Source: Engelhardtia mirabilis
GTDB lineage: Bacteria > Planctomycetota > UBA1135 > GCA-002686595
Direction of reading: 5' to 3'
NCBI RefSeq assembly: GCF_007748095.1
Contig: NZ_CP036287.1
Coordinates: 6,835,823-6,899,822 of the forward strand
Length of the DNA stretch: 64,000 bases
Numbering within the stretch: position 1 is the first letter of the stretch; each line of letters starts with the position of its first letter. Below are positions 27,484-38,544 of this stretch, piece after piece. Both the position numbers and the translations under genes were made by a program. The notes under the pieces were generated by a model. The model searched no databases. It saw only the letters and a list, made by a program, of their open reading frames with translations, and had not been told where the DNA came from.

Positions 27484-29178
27484 TCATTCTTCCACGGCAC
27501 TGGCAGGGTGCAACTTGGGGTCGGCTTCGAACAATCGGAGCAGGCGCGATTTCCAGCCCGTCGGGAGCTGCTCGAGATCGGACGGGCGGGCCTCGAAACC
27601 GTCCTCCAGAGCCCCCAAGACCTGCTTGGCGTCACTGGATCCGCGCAGCGCGGCCAGCCAGAGCAGGGCCTTGCTGCCAACCGGGTCGTCTCGATCCAGG
27701 GCCCCGCCGGCCAAGGAGACCAACTCGTCGGGATCCGGCGCGACCCCATCGCGCTCAAGGCCCGCGGCCCGACCGGCCAAGGCGCGGAGCTCCGGGCGTT
27801 CCCCTCCTGCGGCAGCGGCGAGTTTCGCGGCGGCTGAGTAGTGACCCAGACGCAGCTCGGCCACGGCCCGCTGGGCAGGCAGCTCACCCCACTGGACCGC
27901 GACCCAGAGAGTTGCGATCAACGCGAGCAGGCAGGCCACCAGACCCGAGAACCGCCGCATTCCGCGCCGCAGACGCAGCCCGACCCGCGGGTCAGCCGCG
28001 GCCGCGCGCATGAACAGGATGCGGTGGGCGACGCTGAAGTGCCGCCAACCGTGGCGCCAGCGGCTCGGACCGCCCGAGATCTCGTCCAGAGCGCGCACCA
28101 TGTCGGCGGGATCGCCGAGCAACTCGAGGGCGAAGAGGTCGGCCTCGAGCTCGGCCCGCCGGGAGAGGTAGCCGAAGCTGACGAACCAAGTCGCAGCTGC
28201 CGCAAGGGTGACCAGGGTGGCGTCCGCCTCGGCGATGGCCGGGACGCGGGTCAGAGCCAGGTCCAGGCCCAGGAAGACGAGCAGGGTCCAGGCGGCGAAG
28301 ATCAACACATGGCGTCGCGCGGAGTGGCCCATCTCGTGACCGAAGACGGCGCGCAGCTCGCGCGGCCCGAGCTGGGCCAGCAGGCCGTCGGTCATCAGCA
28401 CCACCCGCTGGCCCGGGGTGAAGCCCACGATCGCGGCGTTGGCCACGCTGCCGCCGGTGCGCCACACCAGGAGCTCCCCACAGCGAAAGCGCGCCCGTCG
28501 CGCGAGGTCCGTGAACATCTCGCGCAGGGGGCCCTCCGGCAGGGGCGTGGTATCCCAGACCCGCCGCAGCAGGCTCGGCAGGCCAACGCCGAAGAGCACG
28601 AGCACCGCGGCCACGAACGCGCTGCCGAGCAGGGCGACTTCCTCCAGGTGCACGCGCAGGGGTGCGTAGAGACCGATCGCTGTGCTCAGGGTCACGTAGG
28701 CCAAGAGCGGCGCCACCGAGGCGCCGAGCATTCGCAACTGGAAGGCGCGGTGGGATCGGCGACGGGGTCCGCGCGGCTCGTTGAGTCGAGCGCGGGCGTC
28801 GATTGCGGCGACCTGCAAGAGGACGAACGGCGCGAGCAGCAGCAAGAATCCCGGTCCGGGCCAGCCGAGGACCGAGGCGCCCTCGCCGCCGACAGCGCGG
28901 GCGAAGGCCCCCCAACCGGCCAGGACCACGACGCCGTAGGTCGCTACTCCGGCGGCCCCGAGGGCAGCCCCGACAACCCGGGCCGCATGGAAACGCCCGC
29001 GGATGGCGAGCAGGCGGGTCGCCAGGCCCAGGAGGTGCGGTACGGGTAGCACCAGCACCAGGGCCACCAGGGCGTCGGGCAGGGTCCGGGTCCAGGGGTC
29101 GATGGCGCCGTGAGGCCCGGCGAACTCGACCGCGGCGGCGAGTCCGAGGGCGGCCAAGAGGTGCAAGAGGAAGGTCAC
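27484..29178 (-). CDS. Integral-membrane M48-family metalloprotease
   Basis: A multi-pass membrane protease related to M48 (HtpX/Ste24-like). The active site HEMGH occurs in 'LRAVFGHEMGHSARRH', with the third zinc ligand in 'RRAELEADLFALELLG', the classical ExxxD arrangement. About six hydrophobic segments precede the catalytic part, and one follows. The C-terminal ~130 residues are a soluble Ala-rich region that may be TPR-like. GTG at 29178 gives 564 residues and begins at the first membrane segment (VTFLLHLLAALGL); ATG at 29232 would add 18 basic residues. It lies downstream of the other metallopeptidase's start by 118 bases in the same direction but with no overlap. Confidence 0.85.
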   Translation of the reverse strand: MTFLLHLLAALGLAAAVEFAGPHGAIDPWTRTLPDALVALVLVLPVPHLLGLATRLLAIRGRFHAARVVGAALGAAGVATYGVVVLAGWGAFARAVGGEGASVLGWPGPGFLLLLAPFVLLQVAAIDARARLNEPRGPRRRSHRAFQLRMLGASVAPLLAYVTLSTAIGLYAPLRVHLEEVALLGSAFVAAVLVLFGVGLPSLLRRVWDTTPLPEGPLREMFTDLARRARFRCGELLVWRTGGSVANAAIVGFTPGQRVVLMTDGLLAQLGPRELRAVFGHEMGHSARRHVLIFAAWTLLVFLGLDLALTRVPAIAEADATLVTLAAAATWFVSFGYLSRRAELEADLFALELLGDPADMVRALDEISGGPSRWRHGWRHFSVAHRILFMRAAAADPRVGLRLRRGMRRFSGLVACLLALIATLWVAVQWGELPAQRAVAELRLGHYSAAAKLAAAAGGERPELRALAGRAAGLERDGVAPDPDELVSLAGGALDRDDPVGSKALLWLAALRGSSDAKQVLGALEDGFEARPSDLEQLPTGWKSRLLRLFEADPKLHPASAVEE

Positions 29179-29232
29179 GTGCGCTGTCTCGGGGACCTGG
29201 GCCCGACCTCTCCCTTTAGGCCGCGCAGCCAC

Positions 29233-29579
29233 GGCGTGCTGCCGGGGAAGGCGTGAGTTCCGTCCAGCGGACTCGGCCGCGACGGGGCCGATCGGCAGCT
29301 CGCAGGACCGATGGGCGGCGCTACGCCGGGAACCTCAGGGTCGATGGTCGGGTCGGTGGCCATGGCTTCGGGCGCAGGAGCCTATTCCAAGCGCCGGACG
29401 AGCGCGCCCCGTCCCGGGGCTCGACCGCAGGGTCGCGTCGCTAGAATGCGGAGTCGGTGATCCGCTGACCGGTCACCGAGAGCCACGGCTCCCCTTCCAG
29501 CCACGAATCCGCGGTCCGGGTCCCGACCCACCGCCACAAGCCCCGGCGACCACTAGCCGGACGACGGAGAAACACGACC
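29233..29579. other. Divergent intergenic region upstream of cystathionine beta-synthase
   Basis: About 350 bases with no supported gene. TAGAAT (29442-29447) is a possible -10 giving a ~130-base leader. In that leader CGGTGA (29455-29460) can pair with TCACCG (29473-29478). I could not match it to a known riboswitch. Confidence 0.5.
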
Positions 29580-30962
<1,383 letters not shown>

Positions 30963-30988
30963 TGCCGGCGTGTGGCTCGGGCCTGCGA

Positions 30989-32464
30989 TCAGGCGGCGCT
31001 GACCGCCGCCTGGTCGCGGGGCCCACGCAGGGCGTCGCGCAGGGACAACCAGCCGATCCAGCCGAAGCCCGCGAGGAACAGCAGTAGGAAGGGCAGGGCG
31101 CCCCAGCGGCCCAGGCGCAGGGCGTCGACCGTGGCCACGGCGATCCACAAGGCCAAGAGAAGCTCGAGGCCGGGCAGCTCGGCCAAGCGGCCGCTGTAGG
31201 CGCGCCGCGCGCCATCGCCGCGCTTGGGGGTGCGCACGAAGACGCCAGCCGCGCGCTGGAAGAGACCGCGCGCCACGGCCTCGGTCTGGGAGATGGCCAT
31301 GCCGACCCCGGCGGCGATGCCCACCGGCACGTCGGTCCAGCGGTTGCGTCGGCTGCGGCCCAGGGCTGCCTGACTGGCACCGTAGAAGAGGACCACGGAC
31401 CCGGTGCAGACCAAGAAGCCCAGTCCGTGCAGAAGGTGGCCGAAGGACCCCCGCAGTTGGATCGCGACCGGCATCGAGATCGCCAGCAGCAGCACCAACG
31501 GGTAGCCGACGTTGCCGGCCAGGTGGGCGATGGCCTCGACCTTGACGCGCAGTGGCTGGGGCGAGCGCAGAATCGACGGTCCGAGCTTGCGCAGGACCTG
31601 GGCGCTGCCCCGCGCCCAACGGCGCTGCTGGCCCTTGAAGGCGGCCACGTCGGCGGGGAGCTCCGCCGGCGCGACCACGTCGGGACGGTAGACGAAGCGC
31701 CAGCCCGCCAACTGGGCCCGGTAGGACAGGTCCAGGTCCTCGGTCAGGGTGTCGTGCTGCCAACCGCCGGCGTCGTCGATCGCGGTGCGGCGCCAGATCC
31801 CGGCGGTCCCGTTGAAGTTGAAGAACAGGCCGGCCGCGGCGCGAGCCGTGTGCTCGATCACGAAGTGACCGTCGAGCAGAGTGGCCTGGGCGCGGGTCAG
31901 TGGACTGTCGTCGCGGTTGAGGTGGCCCCAGCGGGCTTGGACCATGCCCACCCCGGGGGCTCGGAACTCGCCCACGAGTCGGCGTAAAAAGTCGGGCGGG
32001 GGAACGAAGTCGGCGTCGAAGACCGCGATCAGCTCGCCCTTGGCCCTGCGCATCCCGGCATCGAGCGCGCCGGCCTTGAAGCCGGTGCGATCGCTGCGGA
32101 ACAGGTGGATGGCGTCCAGGCCCCGCGCCCTGAGCACGGCGACGGCCTGGGCCGCGAGGTCGCGGGTCTCGTCGAGCGAGTCGTCGAGCACCTGGATCTC
32201 GAGTCGATCGGCCGGGTAGTCGAGCGCTCCAGCGGCGTGGATCAGCCGCTCGACGACCGTGCGCTCGTTGAAGATCGGGAGCTGGACGGTGACCTGCGGA
32301 AGGTCGCCGGGGTCCCCATGGGCTGCGGCGGGAGGCGGGCCACCGCTCAAGTTTCCGAACCAGACCGAGCCCCGGAACCCACGCCACAGCGCGAGGCGAT
32401 GCAGGCCCCACAGGGCCAGCAGTCCGACACAGGCGCTGTAGACGACGACCAGAACGGAGTCCAT
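30989..32464 (-). CDS. Membrane glycosyltransferase, GT2 family (processive type)
   Basis: A 491-residue inner-membrane glycosyltransferase related to cellulose-synthase-like and glucosylceramide-synthase-like enzymes. One N-terminal membrane helix precedes the GT-A domain with the nucleotide-sugar residues DD (94-95) in 'QVLDDSLDE', the metal-binding DAD (150-152), TEDLD (241-245) and the QxxRW motif QQRRW (279-283). Several C-terminal hydrophobic segments follow. Such enzymes transfer sugar from UDP/GDP donors to lipid or polysaccharide acceptors; the product cannot be predicted. The downstream end is convergent with the CBS gene, and the hydrolase gene upstream starts the same minus-strand run. 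Confidence 0.9.
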   Translation of the reverse strand: MDSVLVVVYSACVGLLALWGLHRLALWRGFRGSVWFGNLSGGPPPAAAHGDPGDLPQVTVQLPIFNERTVVERLIHAAGALDYPADRLEIQVLDDSLDETRDLAAQAVAVLRARGLDAIHLFRSDRTGFKAGALDAGMRRAKGELIAVFDADFVPPPDFLRRLVGEFRAPGVGMVQARWGHLNRDDSPLTRAQATLLDGHFVIEHTARAAAGLFFNFNGTAGIWRRTAIDDAGGWQHDTLTEDLDLSYRAQLAGWRFVYRPDVVAPAELPADVAAFKGQQRRWARGSAQVLRKLGPSILRSPQPLRVKVEAIAHLAGNVGYPLVLLLAISMPVAIQLRGSFGHLLHGLGFLVCTGSVVLFYGASQAALGRSRRNRWTDVPVGIAAGVGMAISQTEAVARGLFQRAAGVFVRTPKRGDGARRAYSGRLAELPGLELLLALWIAVATVDALRLGRWGALPFLLLFLAGFGWIGWLSLRDALRGPRDQAAVSAA

Positions 32465-32495
32465 GGGGGGTGGCGGACGCAGGGACGCGGCCAGC

Positions 32496-33365
32496 CTACA
32501 GGTAACGTGCGAAGTGCTCGGCCGTGACGGCCAAGGCCTGCGCGAGGGGCGGACGAGACTCCGTCAGGGGGTGGCGCGCGCCGAAGTTGTGGCCGACGCC
32601 ATCGATCACGACCAGTTCCGCTCGACCGGCCGGGTAGACCTCGAGCAGTTCGCGTGCCTCCTCGGGTTTGACGCTGCGGTCTCGCGCGCCGTGGACGAGG
32701 AGCACGGGCAGGTCGAGTGCCGCGGCCGCGGCCTCCACGTCGAGGCTCGCCGGGCGGGGGGAGAACTCGTCCAGGAGGTCGCGCTCGAGGCGCATTCGGC
32801 GGCCGTCGGCCAGGGTGACCCACAGAAATCCCTCCCGGTGCCACTCCTCGAGGCGCTCCAGGTCGTAGCGGCCGACGCTGGCGACCGAGGCCCAGGTGCA
32901 GAGGGCTCGATAGGGCTCGTGGCCTGCGGCCCGAAGGCGGGCGGCGTGCAGCACGCACATGGCGGCGCCGCGACTGTGGCCCCAGATGCCGGCGCGGTTC
33001 GCGTCGAGGGGGCCCAGGTGACCTTCGGCGGCGGCGCCGGCCACGGCGGCCAGGTCCTCGAGCTCCTGCTCGTAGGTGTTGTGGGCGAATCCGGCGGGGT
33101 CGGTGAATTCGTCCAGCTCGGGACCGATGCCCCCGCCGCTCATGTTGAAGGTGACGACGGCCAGGCCGCGGGCGACGAGCGCTTCGGCCAGGGCCGGGAG
33201 GAAGGCCCAGTCCATGAAGGCCAGGTAGCCGTGGGTCAGGACGACGAATGGCGCGGCGACCTCCGAGCGATCGGGACGCAGAACTCGGCCGCGCACGACG
33301 CGACGCAGAACGGGGGTGCCCGGCCGCGGGGACAGCTCGAGTTCGAAGGGCTGGGTTTCGGTCAC
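32496..33365 (-). CDS. Alpha/beta-hydrolase fold protein
   Basis: A 289-residue serine hydrolase of the dienelactone-hydrolase/S9-like type. The oxyanion segment 'VVLTHGYLAF' (41-50) precedes the nucleophile elbow GHSRGA (129-134, Ser131). An acidic residue occurs in 'LVHGARDRSVKPEE', and the catalytic histidine in 'DGVGHNFG' near the C-terminus, completing the triad. There is no signal peptide, so it is cytosolic. Substrate unknown; esterase or acyl-transfer activity is likely. It lies between the acyltransferase gene (19-base gap) and the glycosyltransferase gene (31-base gap), suggesting one transcript possibly concerned with lipid or envelope glycoconjugates. Confidence 0.85.
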   Translation of the reverse strand: MTETQPFELELSPRPGTPVLRRVVRGRVLRPDRSEVAAPFVVLTHGYLAFMDWAFLPALAEALVARGLAVVTFNMSGGGIGPELDEFTDPAGFAHNTYEQELEDLAAVAGAAAEGHLGPLDANRAGIWGHSRGAAMCVLHAARLRAAGHEPYRALCTWASVASVGRYDLERLEEWHREGFLWVTLADGRRMRLERDLLDEFSPRPASLDVEAAAAALDLPVLLVHGARDRSVKPEEARELLEVYPAGRAELVVIDGVGHNFGARHPLTESRPPLAQALAVTAEHFARYL

Positions 33366-33384
33366 AGTCGGTCGGGGACGGCGC

Positions 33385-34137
33385 TCACCAGTCCTGCTCG
33401 GCCCCGATCAGCTCGCAGCCTCGGACCTCGGCTGCGATCAAGCGTTTGCGAAGCTCGGCGGTGGCGGCCTCCAGGCCAGCCTCGCCGCTGCCGCGCTCGA
33501 CAACAACGGGCTCACCATAGACGACGGCCACCCGCGAGAAGGGCTTCGCGATGGTGAACGCGTCCCAGGAGCGAAGGTGCCAGGCGCGATCGGCGACGAT
33601 TCCGATCGGGACAATCGGGAAGCCGGTGGCGCGGGCCAGCCAAGCCAGGCCCGGATTCGTCGAGTGCTGGGGCCCGCGGGGGCCATCGGGGGTCACCACG
33701 ACCCGTTGGCCGCCCTTCACGACGTTCAACATTTCGCGCAGGGCGCGGGCTCCGCTGCGCCCGCTCGAGCCGCGGATGATGCGGTAGCCGAAGCGCTCCA
33801 GGGCCAGCTTGGCCAGGCTGCCGTCGTCGCTCGGTGAGACCAGGACGGAGTAGAGGCGACCGGGGTGGCTCGGCATGCCCAGCAACATGCGGCCGTGCCA
33901 GACAGCGACGAGGAAGCCGACGTCGGTGCTCTCGGGCATGTTGGCCCGTCCGACGAACTCGAGGCGCCAGGTGCGCGCGAGCAGGCGAAAGAGGGTCGGC
34001 CCTACGGTCGAAATCAGAGCCGCGCCGATGCGCCTGCGAAGGCGCTTGTAGCGCTTCTTCGCAGAACTACGAGTCGGCGCGCCGTCAGGACCCTCGTCCC
34101 GCGGCACGCCGTCGGCCTCGGCCGCATCCCCAGACAC
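33385..34137 (-). CDS. Lysophospholipid acyltransferase-like protein (DUF374)
   Basis: A ~250-residue membrane-associated acyltransferase relative. The DUF374 motifs are visible: 'VAVWHGRMLLGM' in place of the HxxxxD box, and 'VVVTPDGPRGPQHSTNPG' in the middle, both typical of this lipid-A/phospholipid acyltransferase-like group. I start it at GTG 34137 (VSGDAAEADG), nine bases from the preceding stop; the longer frame begins with an Arg-rich stretch inside the upstream gene. The glycosyltransferase and hydrolase genes follow in the same direction. A role in acylating an envelope lipid is likely but unproven. Confidence 0.85.
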   Translation of the reverse strand: MSGDAAEADGVPRDEGPDGAPTRSSAKKRYKRLRRRIGAALISTVGPTLFRLLARTWRLEFVGRANMPESTDVGFLVAVWHGRMLLGMPSHPGRLYSVLVSPSDDGSLAKLALERFGYRIIRGSSGRSGARALREMLNVVKGGQRVVVTPDGPRGPQHSTNPGLAWLARATGFPIVPIGIVADRAWHLRSWDAFTIAKPFSRVAVVYGEPVVVERGSGEAGLEAATAELRKRLIAAEVRGCELIGAEQDW

Positions 34138-34145
34138 GGCGCCGG

Positions 34146-36653
34146 TCAGCGCTCGTTCACGGCCACGTCGTCGCCGCGGCCGCCCTCGTCGACGCCGTTG
34201 GCGCCGAAGGACCACAGGGTGTAGCCCGACCCTCCCTCGGCCGCCGCGTAGGCGAATTCACGTCCCCAACCGTCGGTCGGGACCGGATTGCCGTCGAGGG
34301 CTCCACGCGGAAAGTTGTCGGAGGGGACGAGCAGGTCGGCCAGGGAGGCGGGGTAGGTGCCGCCGTGCTCGAGTCGGTAGATCTCGAGTCCGGTGCGGAG
34401 CTCGACCACGGCCAAGTCGGTGTTCCCGGACTCGAGTGCAACAGCCTCGACTTCCCAGGAAGACTCCCAGGCTTGCTCCTCGTAGTCGGAGGGCATCGGA
34501 ACCGGAACGGCCTGTTGCGCCAGGAGGCCGGCCGCGGCCGCGCCACCTTCGAGGAGCAGCCAAAACTCCGGGCCCACGGCCTTGTGGGTCGTGGTCAGTT
34601 CGCCGTCCTCCGTGGGCACCACCGTGCGGACCATCGGCGGCAGGTAGGTGGTGAAGATGCTGCCCGGCGGCAGGGTCTCGGGGTCGAAGGGCAGCTGGTC
34701 GACGAAGCCCCCGGCGAGGGAGGCCAGGGCGCGTCCGGCGTCGTAGGCGGCGCCGACGATCCCAGCCCAGTCGACGTAGGTGAATGAAGTCGTACCCGCG
34801 GGCAGGGGCACTCGGGTGAGGTCACCGACTTCATTGTCTTCGAGCTCGCCGTCGGCCAAGCGGCGCAGCTCCTTCTTCACGTGTACGCCGCTGAGCCCCA
34901 GCACCAGTCGGTTGCCGACGATGCCCGCCGAGGGCTCGACAAAACTGAACTCGCGGATGTCCATGCGCGCGAGGGGCATCTTGCGATAGGGCTTGAGGGT
35001 CGCGCCGAGTTCGCCGCCGCTGACCTGGGCCATGCCGCTGAAGAGGCGGTCGATCCCCGCCGCTGCCCGATCGGCGTCGTGCAGGTCCAGGTAGCCCATC
35101 AGCTTGGGCGCGCCGATGCCGCGGACCGGATCCATCGCCACCGTCAGGTGAGTGCCCAGGTGAGGGAGCAGGTCCGCGCGCGGGTCGGTGCCGAGGGCTG
35201 CGACGAGCTCGCTCTCGAGTTCTGGGCGAGCCGTCCCACTCGCGGCGGCAGCCATCTCCAACAGCCCGTCGTAGGCGGCAGAGAGGTTGATGTCGGCGGC
35301 CCACACCATGGCGGCGTCGGCGCCCACCTCGGCGAACCGCGAGCGCTCGATCGTGCCGCCGGGCATGATCGCGCAGGGCGCGCCTTCGCCGTGGTGATAG
35401 GTCTGGGTGACGAAACCGTCGGCAGCCAGGGTGGTCCGAGAGATCGAAGGCCGGTCGTCAAACTCGAAACCCCGCAGAATGCCCGCGAGCGGCGCGAATT
35501 GTGCGAGCTCGGGGTTCTCGCGCGCGAACACCTCGAGTGCGCCCGAATCGAGGATCTGCTTGGCCGCGTCCATGGCCAGGGTCCACTGGGATACCCGCGT
35601 GAAGGTGCTCGAGATGGGAGTCCCACTCGCGGCCGGGAGCCCTTCCATGGTCCGGCGATAGTCCGGGTCGGAGGCCAGGGAAGGTTGGGAGAGGCTCGCG
35701 GCGAAGTGCTCCAGACCATTCTGGAAGCCACCGAGAACGATGGTCGTGCCGTTCTGGACCAGGAACAGATTCAGCTTGACGCCATCTTCGACCATCGAGA
35801 CGGCCAGGGCTTTCGCGTCGACACCACCCAGGGTCACGTCCCGCACGAAGAAACCCTGGGCCTCGCCTGCAGCGCCGCCGGCTTCCGAGATGACCATGTC
35901 CATGATCTGGCGCGGGGTGACTTCCGAGTCGAACTCGATGACGACCTGCAGGCCGATCTCGGCCAGGTAGCCGTCCATCAGGCCCTCGGACATCACCACG
36001 TCGGCACCGTGGCCCGCCAAGGGCCGCTCGATGTCAGCCGCCGTTCCCGCCCCGCCGCGCGCGCCATCGGAACCCAGCGAGCAGAGCACCGGCCCGATGT
36101 CCTCGATCAGCTCGAGGGCATAGGCCCGGCCCCACGGGTCCACGGCGAGGCCGGGATCATCGACGGTCGCGCGGGCGATGTCCGGCTGGGCGCCAGTCGC
36201 CGCGAATGCCAGGTCGCGTTCGACGGAACTCGCGAGCTGTTCTAGTTCGAGGCTCGCGAGCATGTGACGCATGCCGTCGACCAAGGCCTCGACGGCGCCG
36301 TCCCCTACGGTGGCAGAGATCGAAGCGGATCGAGCGTCGGCGAGCATCTCGTCGACCCCCATGGCGATCGCTGCGGGGGGAAGCTGCGCGAGCAGCATCT
36401 GGAACCCGACGGCGGGGTCGACCTGGCTCGGGTCGATCTCGATCCCGATGGCCTGCTCCACGAATTCGAGCAGTGACTCGTCGCGCAGCATGCGAGTCAT
36501 CGGGGCATCGCCGTAAGCCTGACCGACCGCGGCGAAGTCGAGGATCTGCCCGAAGTACGTCGCGTCAGCCGGGTGAAGGGTCGCGTGGTCGCGGGGCGGT
36601 TCGGTCGCCTGGCTGGAAGCGATCAGGGCGAGGCAGAGGAGCGTCGGGGTCAT
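34146..36653 (-). CDS. Large secreted protein with pseudopilin (GspG-like) C-terminal tail
   Basis: An 835-residue exported protein of unknown role. ATG at 36653 begins a short signal peptide (MTPTLLCLALIASSQA); the frame is open 54 bases further upstream. The end matches the C-terminal signature of type II secretion major pseudopilins: 'DGWGREFAYAAAEGG' then 'SFGANGVDEGGRGDDV'. A second, weaker copy lies inside the protein: 'VDPWGRAYALELIE' then 'SLGSDGARGGAG'. Between them the sequence is acidic and Ala/Gly-rich without known domains. Lacking the N-terminal prepilin helix, it is not a pilin itself. The acyltransferase gene follows after nine bases, so the two are probably co-transcribed. 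Confidence 0.75.
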   Translation of the reverse strand: MTPTLLCLALIASSQATEPPRDHATLHPADATYFGQILDFAAVGQAYGDAPMTRMLRDESLLEFVEQAIGIEIDPSQVDPAVGFQMLLAQLPPAAIAMGVDEMLADARSASISATVGDGAVEALVDGMRHMLASLELEQLASSVERDLAFAATGAQPDIARATVDDPGLAVDPWGRAYALELIEDIGPVLCSLGSDGARGGAGTAADIERPLAGHGADVVMSEGLMDGYLAEIGLQVVIEFDSEVTPRQIMDMVISEAGGAAGEAQGFFVRDVTLGGVDAKALAVSMVEDGVKLNLFLVQNGTTIVLGGFQNGLEHFAASLSQPSLASDPDYRRTMEGLPAASGTPISSTFTRVSQWTLAMDAAKQILDSGALEVFARENPELAQFAPLAGILRGFEFDDRPSISRTTLAADGFVTQTYHHGEGAPCAIMPGGTIERSRFAEVGADAAMVWAADINLSAAYDGLLEMAAAASGTARPELESELVAALGTDPRADLLPHLGTHLTVAMDPVRGIGAPKLMGYLDLHDADRAAAGIDRLFSGMAQVSGGELGATLKPYRKMPLARMDIREFSFVEPSAGIVGNRLVLGLSGVHVKKELRRLADGELEDNEVGDLTRVPLPAGTTSFTYVDWAGIVGAAYDAGRALASLAGGFVDQLPFDPETLPPGSIFTTYLPPMVRTVVPTEDGELTTTHKAVGPEFWLLLEGGAAAAGLLAQQAVPVPMPSDYEEQAWESSWEVEAVALESGNTDLAVVELRTGLEIYRLEHGGTYPASLADLLVPSDNFPRGALDGNPVPTDGWGREFAYAAAEGGSGYTLWSFGANGVDEGGRGDDVAVNER

Positions 36654-36813
36654 CGGATCTGACGGAAAGCGGTTGTCGTCGTCGCGTTGGCCGGGGCGAC
36701 CGGCCATAGGGACTACGGCTGGACGTGGCCGCCGTTTCCGATGGCCGGGGTCGGACGCCGATGGATCGACGGTTGTGGGGGCGCCGCTTCGACGAAGTTT
36801 TGGGAGTCGAGGC

Positions 36814-38298
36814 TCAGCCGCCGAGCTTCTGGGCGAAGTTGCGGAAGGCCGCGTCCTCGGAGACCAGGGCCTTGAACAGGTCCGTGGTGCTGGAGTCGAG
36901 GTCCTCTCCGGCTGCTAGAGCGGCGCGCCAGGCCTTGTGGGCCTCGGAGACCGCGGGGCTCTCGCCGCTCATGATGAAGGAGACCAGCAGACCGGCTTCG
37001 TTGATCAGCTTGCCGCCACCGGAGGGGTCGTCGGCGCGGATGTTGAAGTCGAGGATGCGCTCGAGTGGATCCAATCCGCCCTTCCGCATGATGTTCTGCA
37101 CGGACCACTTGGAGGCCCAGTGGGGGTCGCCGCCGACAGCGACGGCGGTGTCGACGAAATAGCGCTCGACCCAGGCGGCCGCGCCGTAGCGCAGGACCAT
37201 GGGAACGCTCTTTTCGTCGTAGAAGGAGTCGAGGTCTCGTTCGAGGGTGCGGGGGTTCTTCAGAACGCGCGCGACGAAGTCAGGGCTCGGATCGATGCCC
37301 TCGGCGAATGCGAGTCCTGCGGCGTGGCGGACGTAGTGGCGCCCGAACGCGGCAGTGGCGTCCGTCGCCGGGTCCCAGTAGCCGACTCCTGCGCCGACGA
37401 AGCCGACGTCCTCCAGGTAGAGGGCATCGGCGAAGTAAGCCCCGTGGATCGACGACCAGCCGAGCAGTTCGGTGGCCGGCCGCACGTTTTCGACGCCGGC
37501 TGCGAACTCGTTGTATTGGTCCGTGGAGCGCAGTACGACGACGCGCGGCGGCGCGGCGGGTTGGGTGCCGTAGAAGCGCTTAAGGTCGGAGAAGGTGCGG
37601 TCAACCTCCCGCTGGACCTTTTCGGCGACCTCGCGGTCACAGGTGGTCCAGAGCTCGAAGTTGTCGCCGGGAATGCGCCACCAGCTGAGCAGCTCCGCGT
37701 GGCGCTTGTTGGCTTCCTCGGTCGTCAACCACTCGTCGCCGACCTTCCACAGGCCGGCGCGCATCTTGTCCATCTCGTCGGGCGCGACCCAGGTGTAGTC
37801 CTGCTGGACCCACCCCTCCTCTGCTCGCTTGAGGTCTTCGGGGGAGACCCATTTGCCCCGACCATCCTGCACCAGACCGCGCTCGAGGAAGGGCACGTGG
37901 GCCGGGTCGACCCATTGGTCCTTGAACTTGACCCAGCCCTTGGCCTTGGCTTCCTTGGCTTCGGCCTTCTCGCGGGCGGAGTCCGCCTTCGCTTGGCTGT
38001 CGTACCACTTGCCGTCGTACTTGACGTGACCGAGCAAGCCGCGGGCGCGGGCGTTGTCCTCGTCGAGTTTGATCAGTGCGCGCAGGACCTTGCGTCCCTC
38101 ACGTTCGAGCCCGAAGGTCCCGGTCCACTCGTAGAGGCTCCAGAGGGCGTCCTCGTCACCCAATGCGGCTTCGTAGCGACGCTCGAAGACCTCGACGGGG
38201 TCATCGTCCTGCGCGCTGAATGCCGCAGGCGAGTGGATCGAGACGCCGGGCGCCTCCAGGACGTTGGGGAGCAGCGCGCTCAGGAGGAGATCGAGCAT
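36814..38298 (-). CDS. Secreted protein with repeated GKW-type motifs, unknown function
   Basis: A 494-residue protein from ATG 38298 (MLDLLLSALLPNVLEA, a probable signal sequence); ATG 38370 would add 24 residues. After an acidic TPR-like stretch (~20-80), short repeats of the form 'KYDGKWYDSQ', 'KFKDQWVDPA', 'DGRGKWVSPED' and 'WKVGDEWLTTEE' occur between ~85 and 190. They are reminiscent of SH3-like or DUF repeats in planctomycete secreted proteins. The C-terminal ~300 residues resemble a peptidase-MA-like fold, but no HExxH is present, so any catalytic call would be speculative. It is the start of a minus-strand run and divergent from the cyclophilin gene. Confidence 0.7.
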   Translation of the reverse strand: MLDLLLSALLPNVLEAPGVSIHSPAAFSAQDDDPVEVFERRYEAALGDEDALWSLYEWTGTFGLEREGRKVLRALIKLDEDNARARGLLGHVKYDGKWYDSQAKADSAREKAEAKEAKAKGWVKFKDQWVDPAHVPFLERGLVQDGRGKWVSPEDLKRAEEGWVQQDYTWVAPDEMDKMRAGLWKVGDEWLTTEEANKRHAELLSWWRIPGDNFELWTTCDREVAEKVQREVDRTFSDLKRFYGTQPAAPPRVVVLRSTDQYNEFAAGVENVRPATELLGWSSIHGAYFADALYLEDVGFVGAGVGYWDPATDATAAFGRHYVRHAAGLAFAEGIDPSPDFVARVLKNPRTLERDLDSFYDEKSVPMVLRYGAAAWVERYFVDTAVAVGGDPHWASKWSVQNIMRKGGLDPLERILDFNIRADDPSGGGKLINEAGLLVSFIMSGESPAVSEAHKAWRAALAAGEDLDSSTTDLFKALVSEDAAFRNFAQKLGG

Positions 38299-38380
38299 CG
38301 TGTTCTTGCTGGAGGGGGAGCTCGGCGGGAGAAGGCGAGGCAGCGAGCCCAGCATGATACCGAGGCCCATTCGGGTGGTC

Positions 38381-38410
38381 TTGTGGCCCTTGACTGGGTG
38401 CCGTTAGACT
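38381..38410 (+). promoter_or_regulatory. Possible sigma-70-type promoter of the cyclophilin gene
   Basis: TTGTGG (38381-38386) and TAGACT (38405-38410) are 18 bases apart, upstream of a ~130-base leader. The match is moderate and no experimental start is known. Confidence 0.35.
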
Positions 38411-38544
38411 CCCCCGCCCCTATCTGTCGGGCCGAGCGTCATCTCGGGCCAGATGGGCGGGATTCGCTCTTCTGTAGGGCGAAGACCCAAGCACAGCAGC
38501 ACCGCGGCCACCGGGCTTACACGCCCCTTACACAGAAGACCCCG

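Noticed and set aside
29442..29579. Riboswitch upstream of cystathionine beta-synthase
   Set aside because: No match to SAM, SAH or other sulfur-related classes could be made by eye.
36814..38298. Zinc peptidase assignment for the GKW-repeat protein
   Set aside because: The fold hints at peptidase-MA, but no HExxH is present.
36937..38544. Long N-terminal extension of the cyclophilin frame
   Set aside because: It runs opposite to the 36814-38298 gene; a canonical start and membrane helix are found at 38545.
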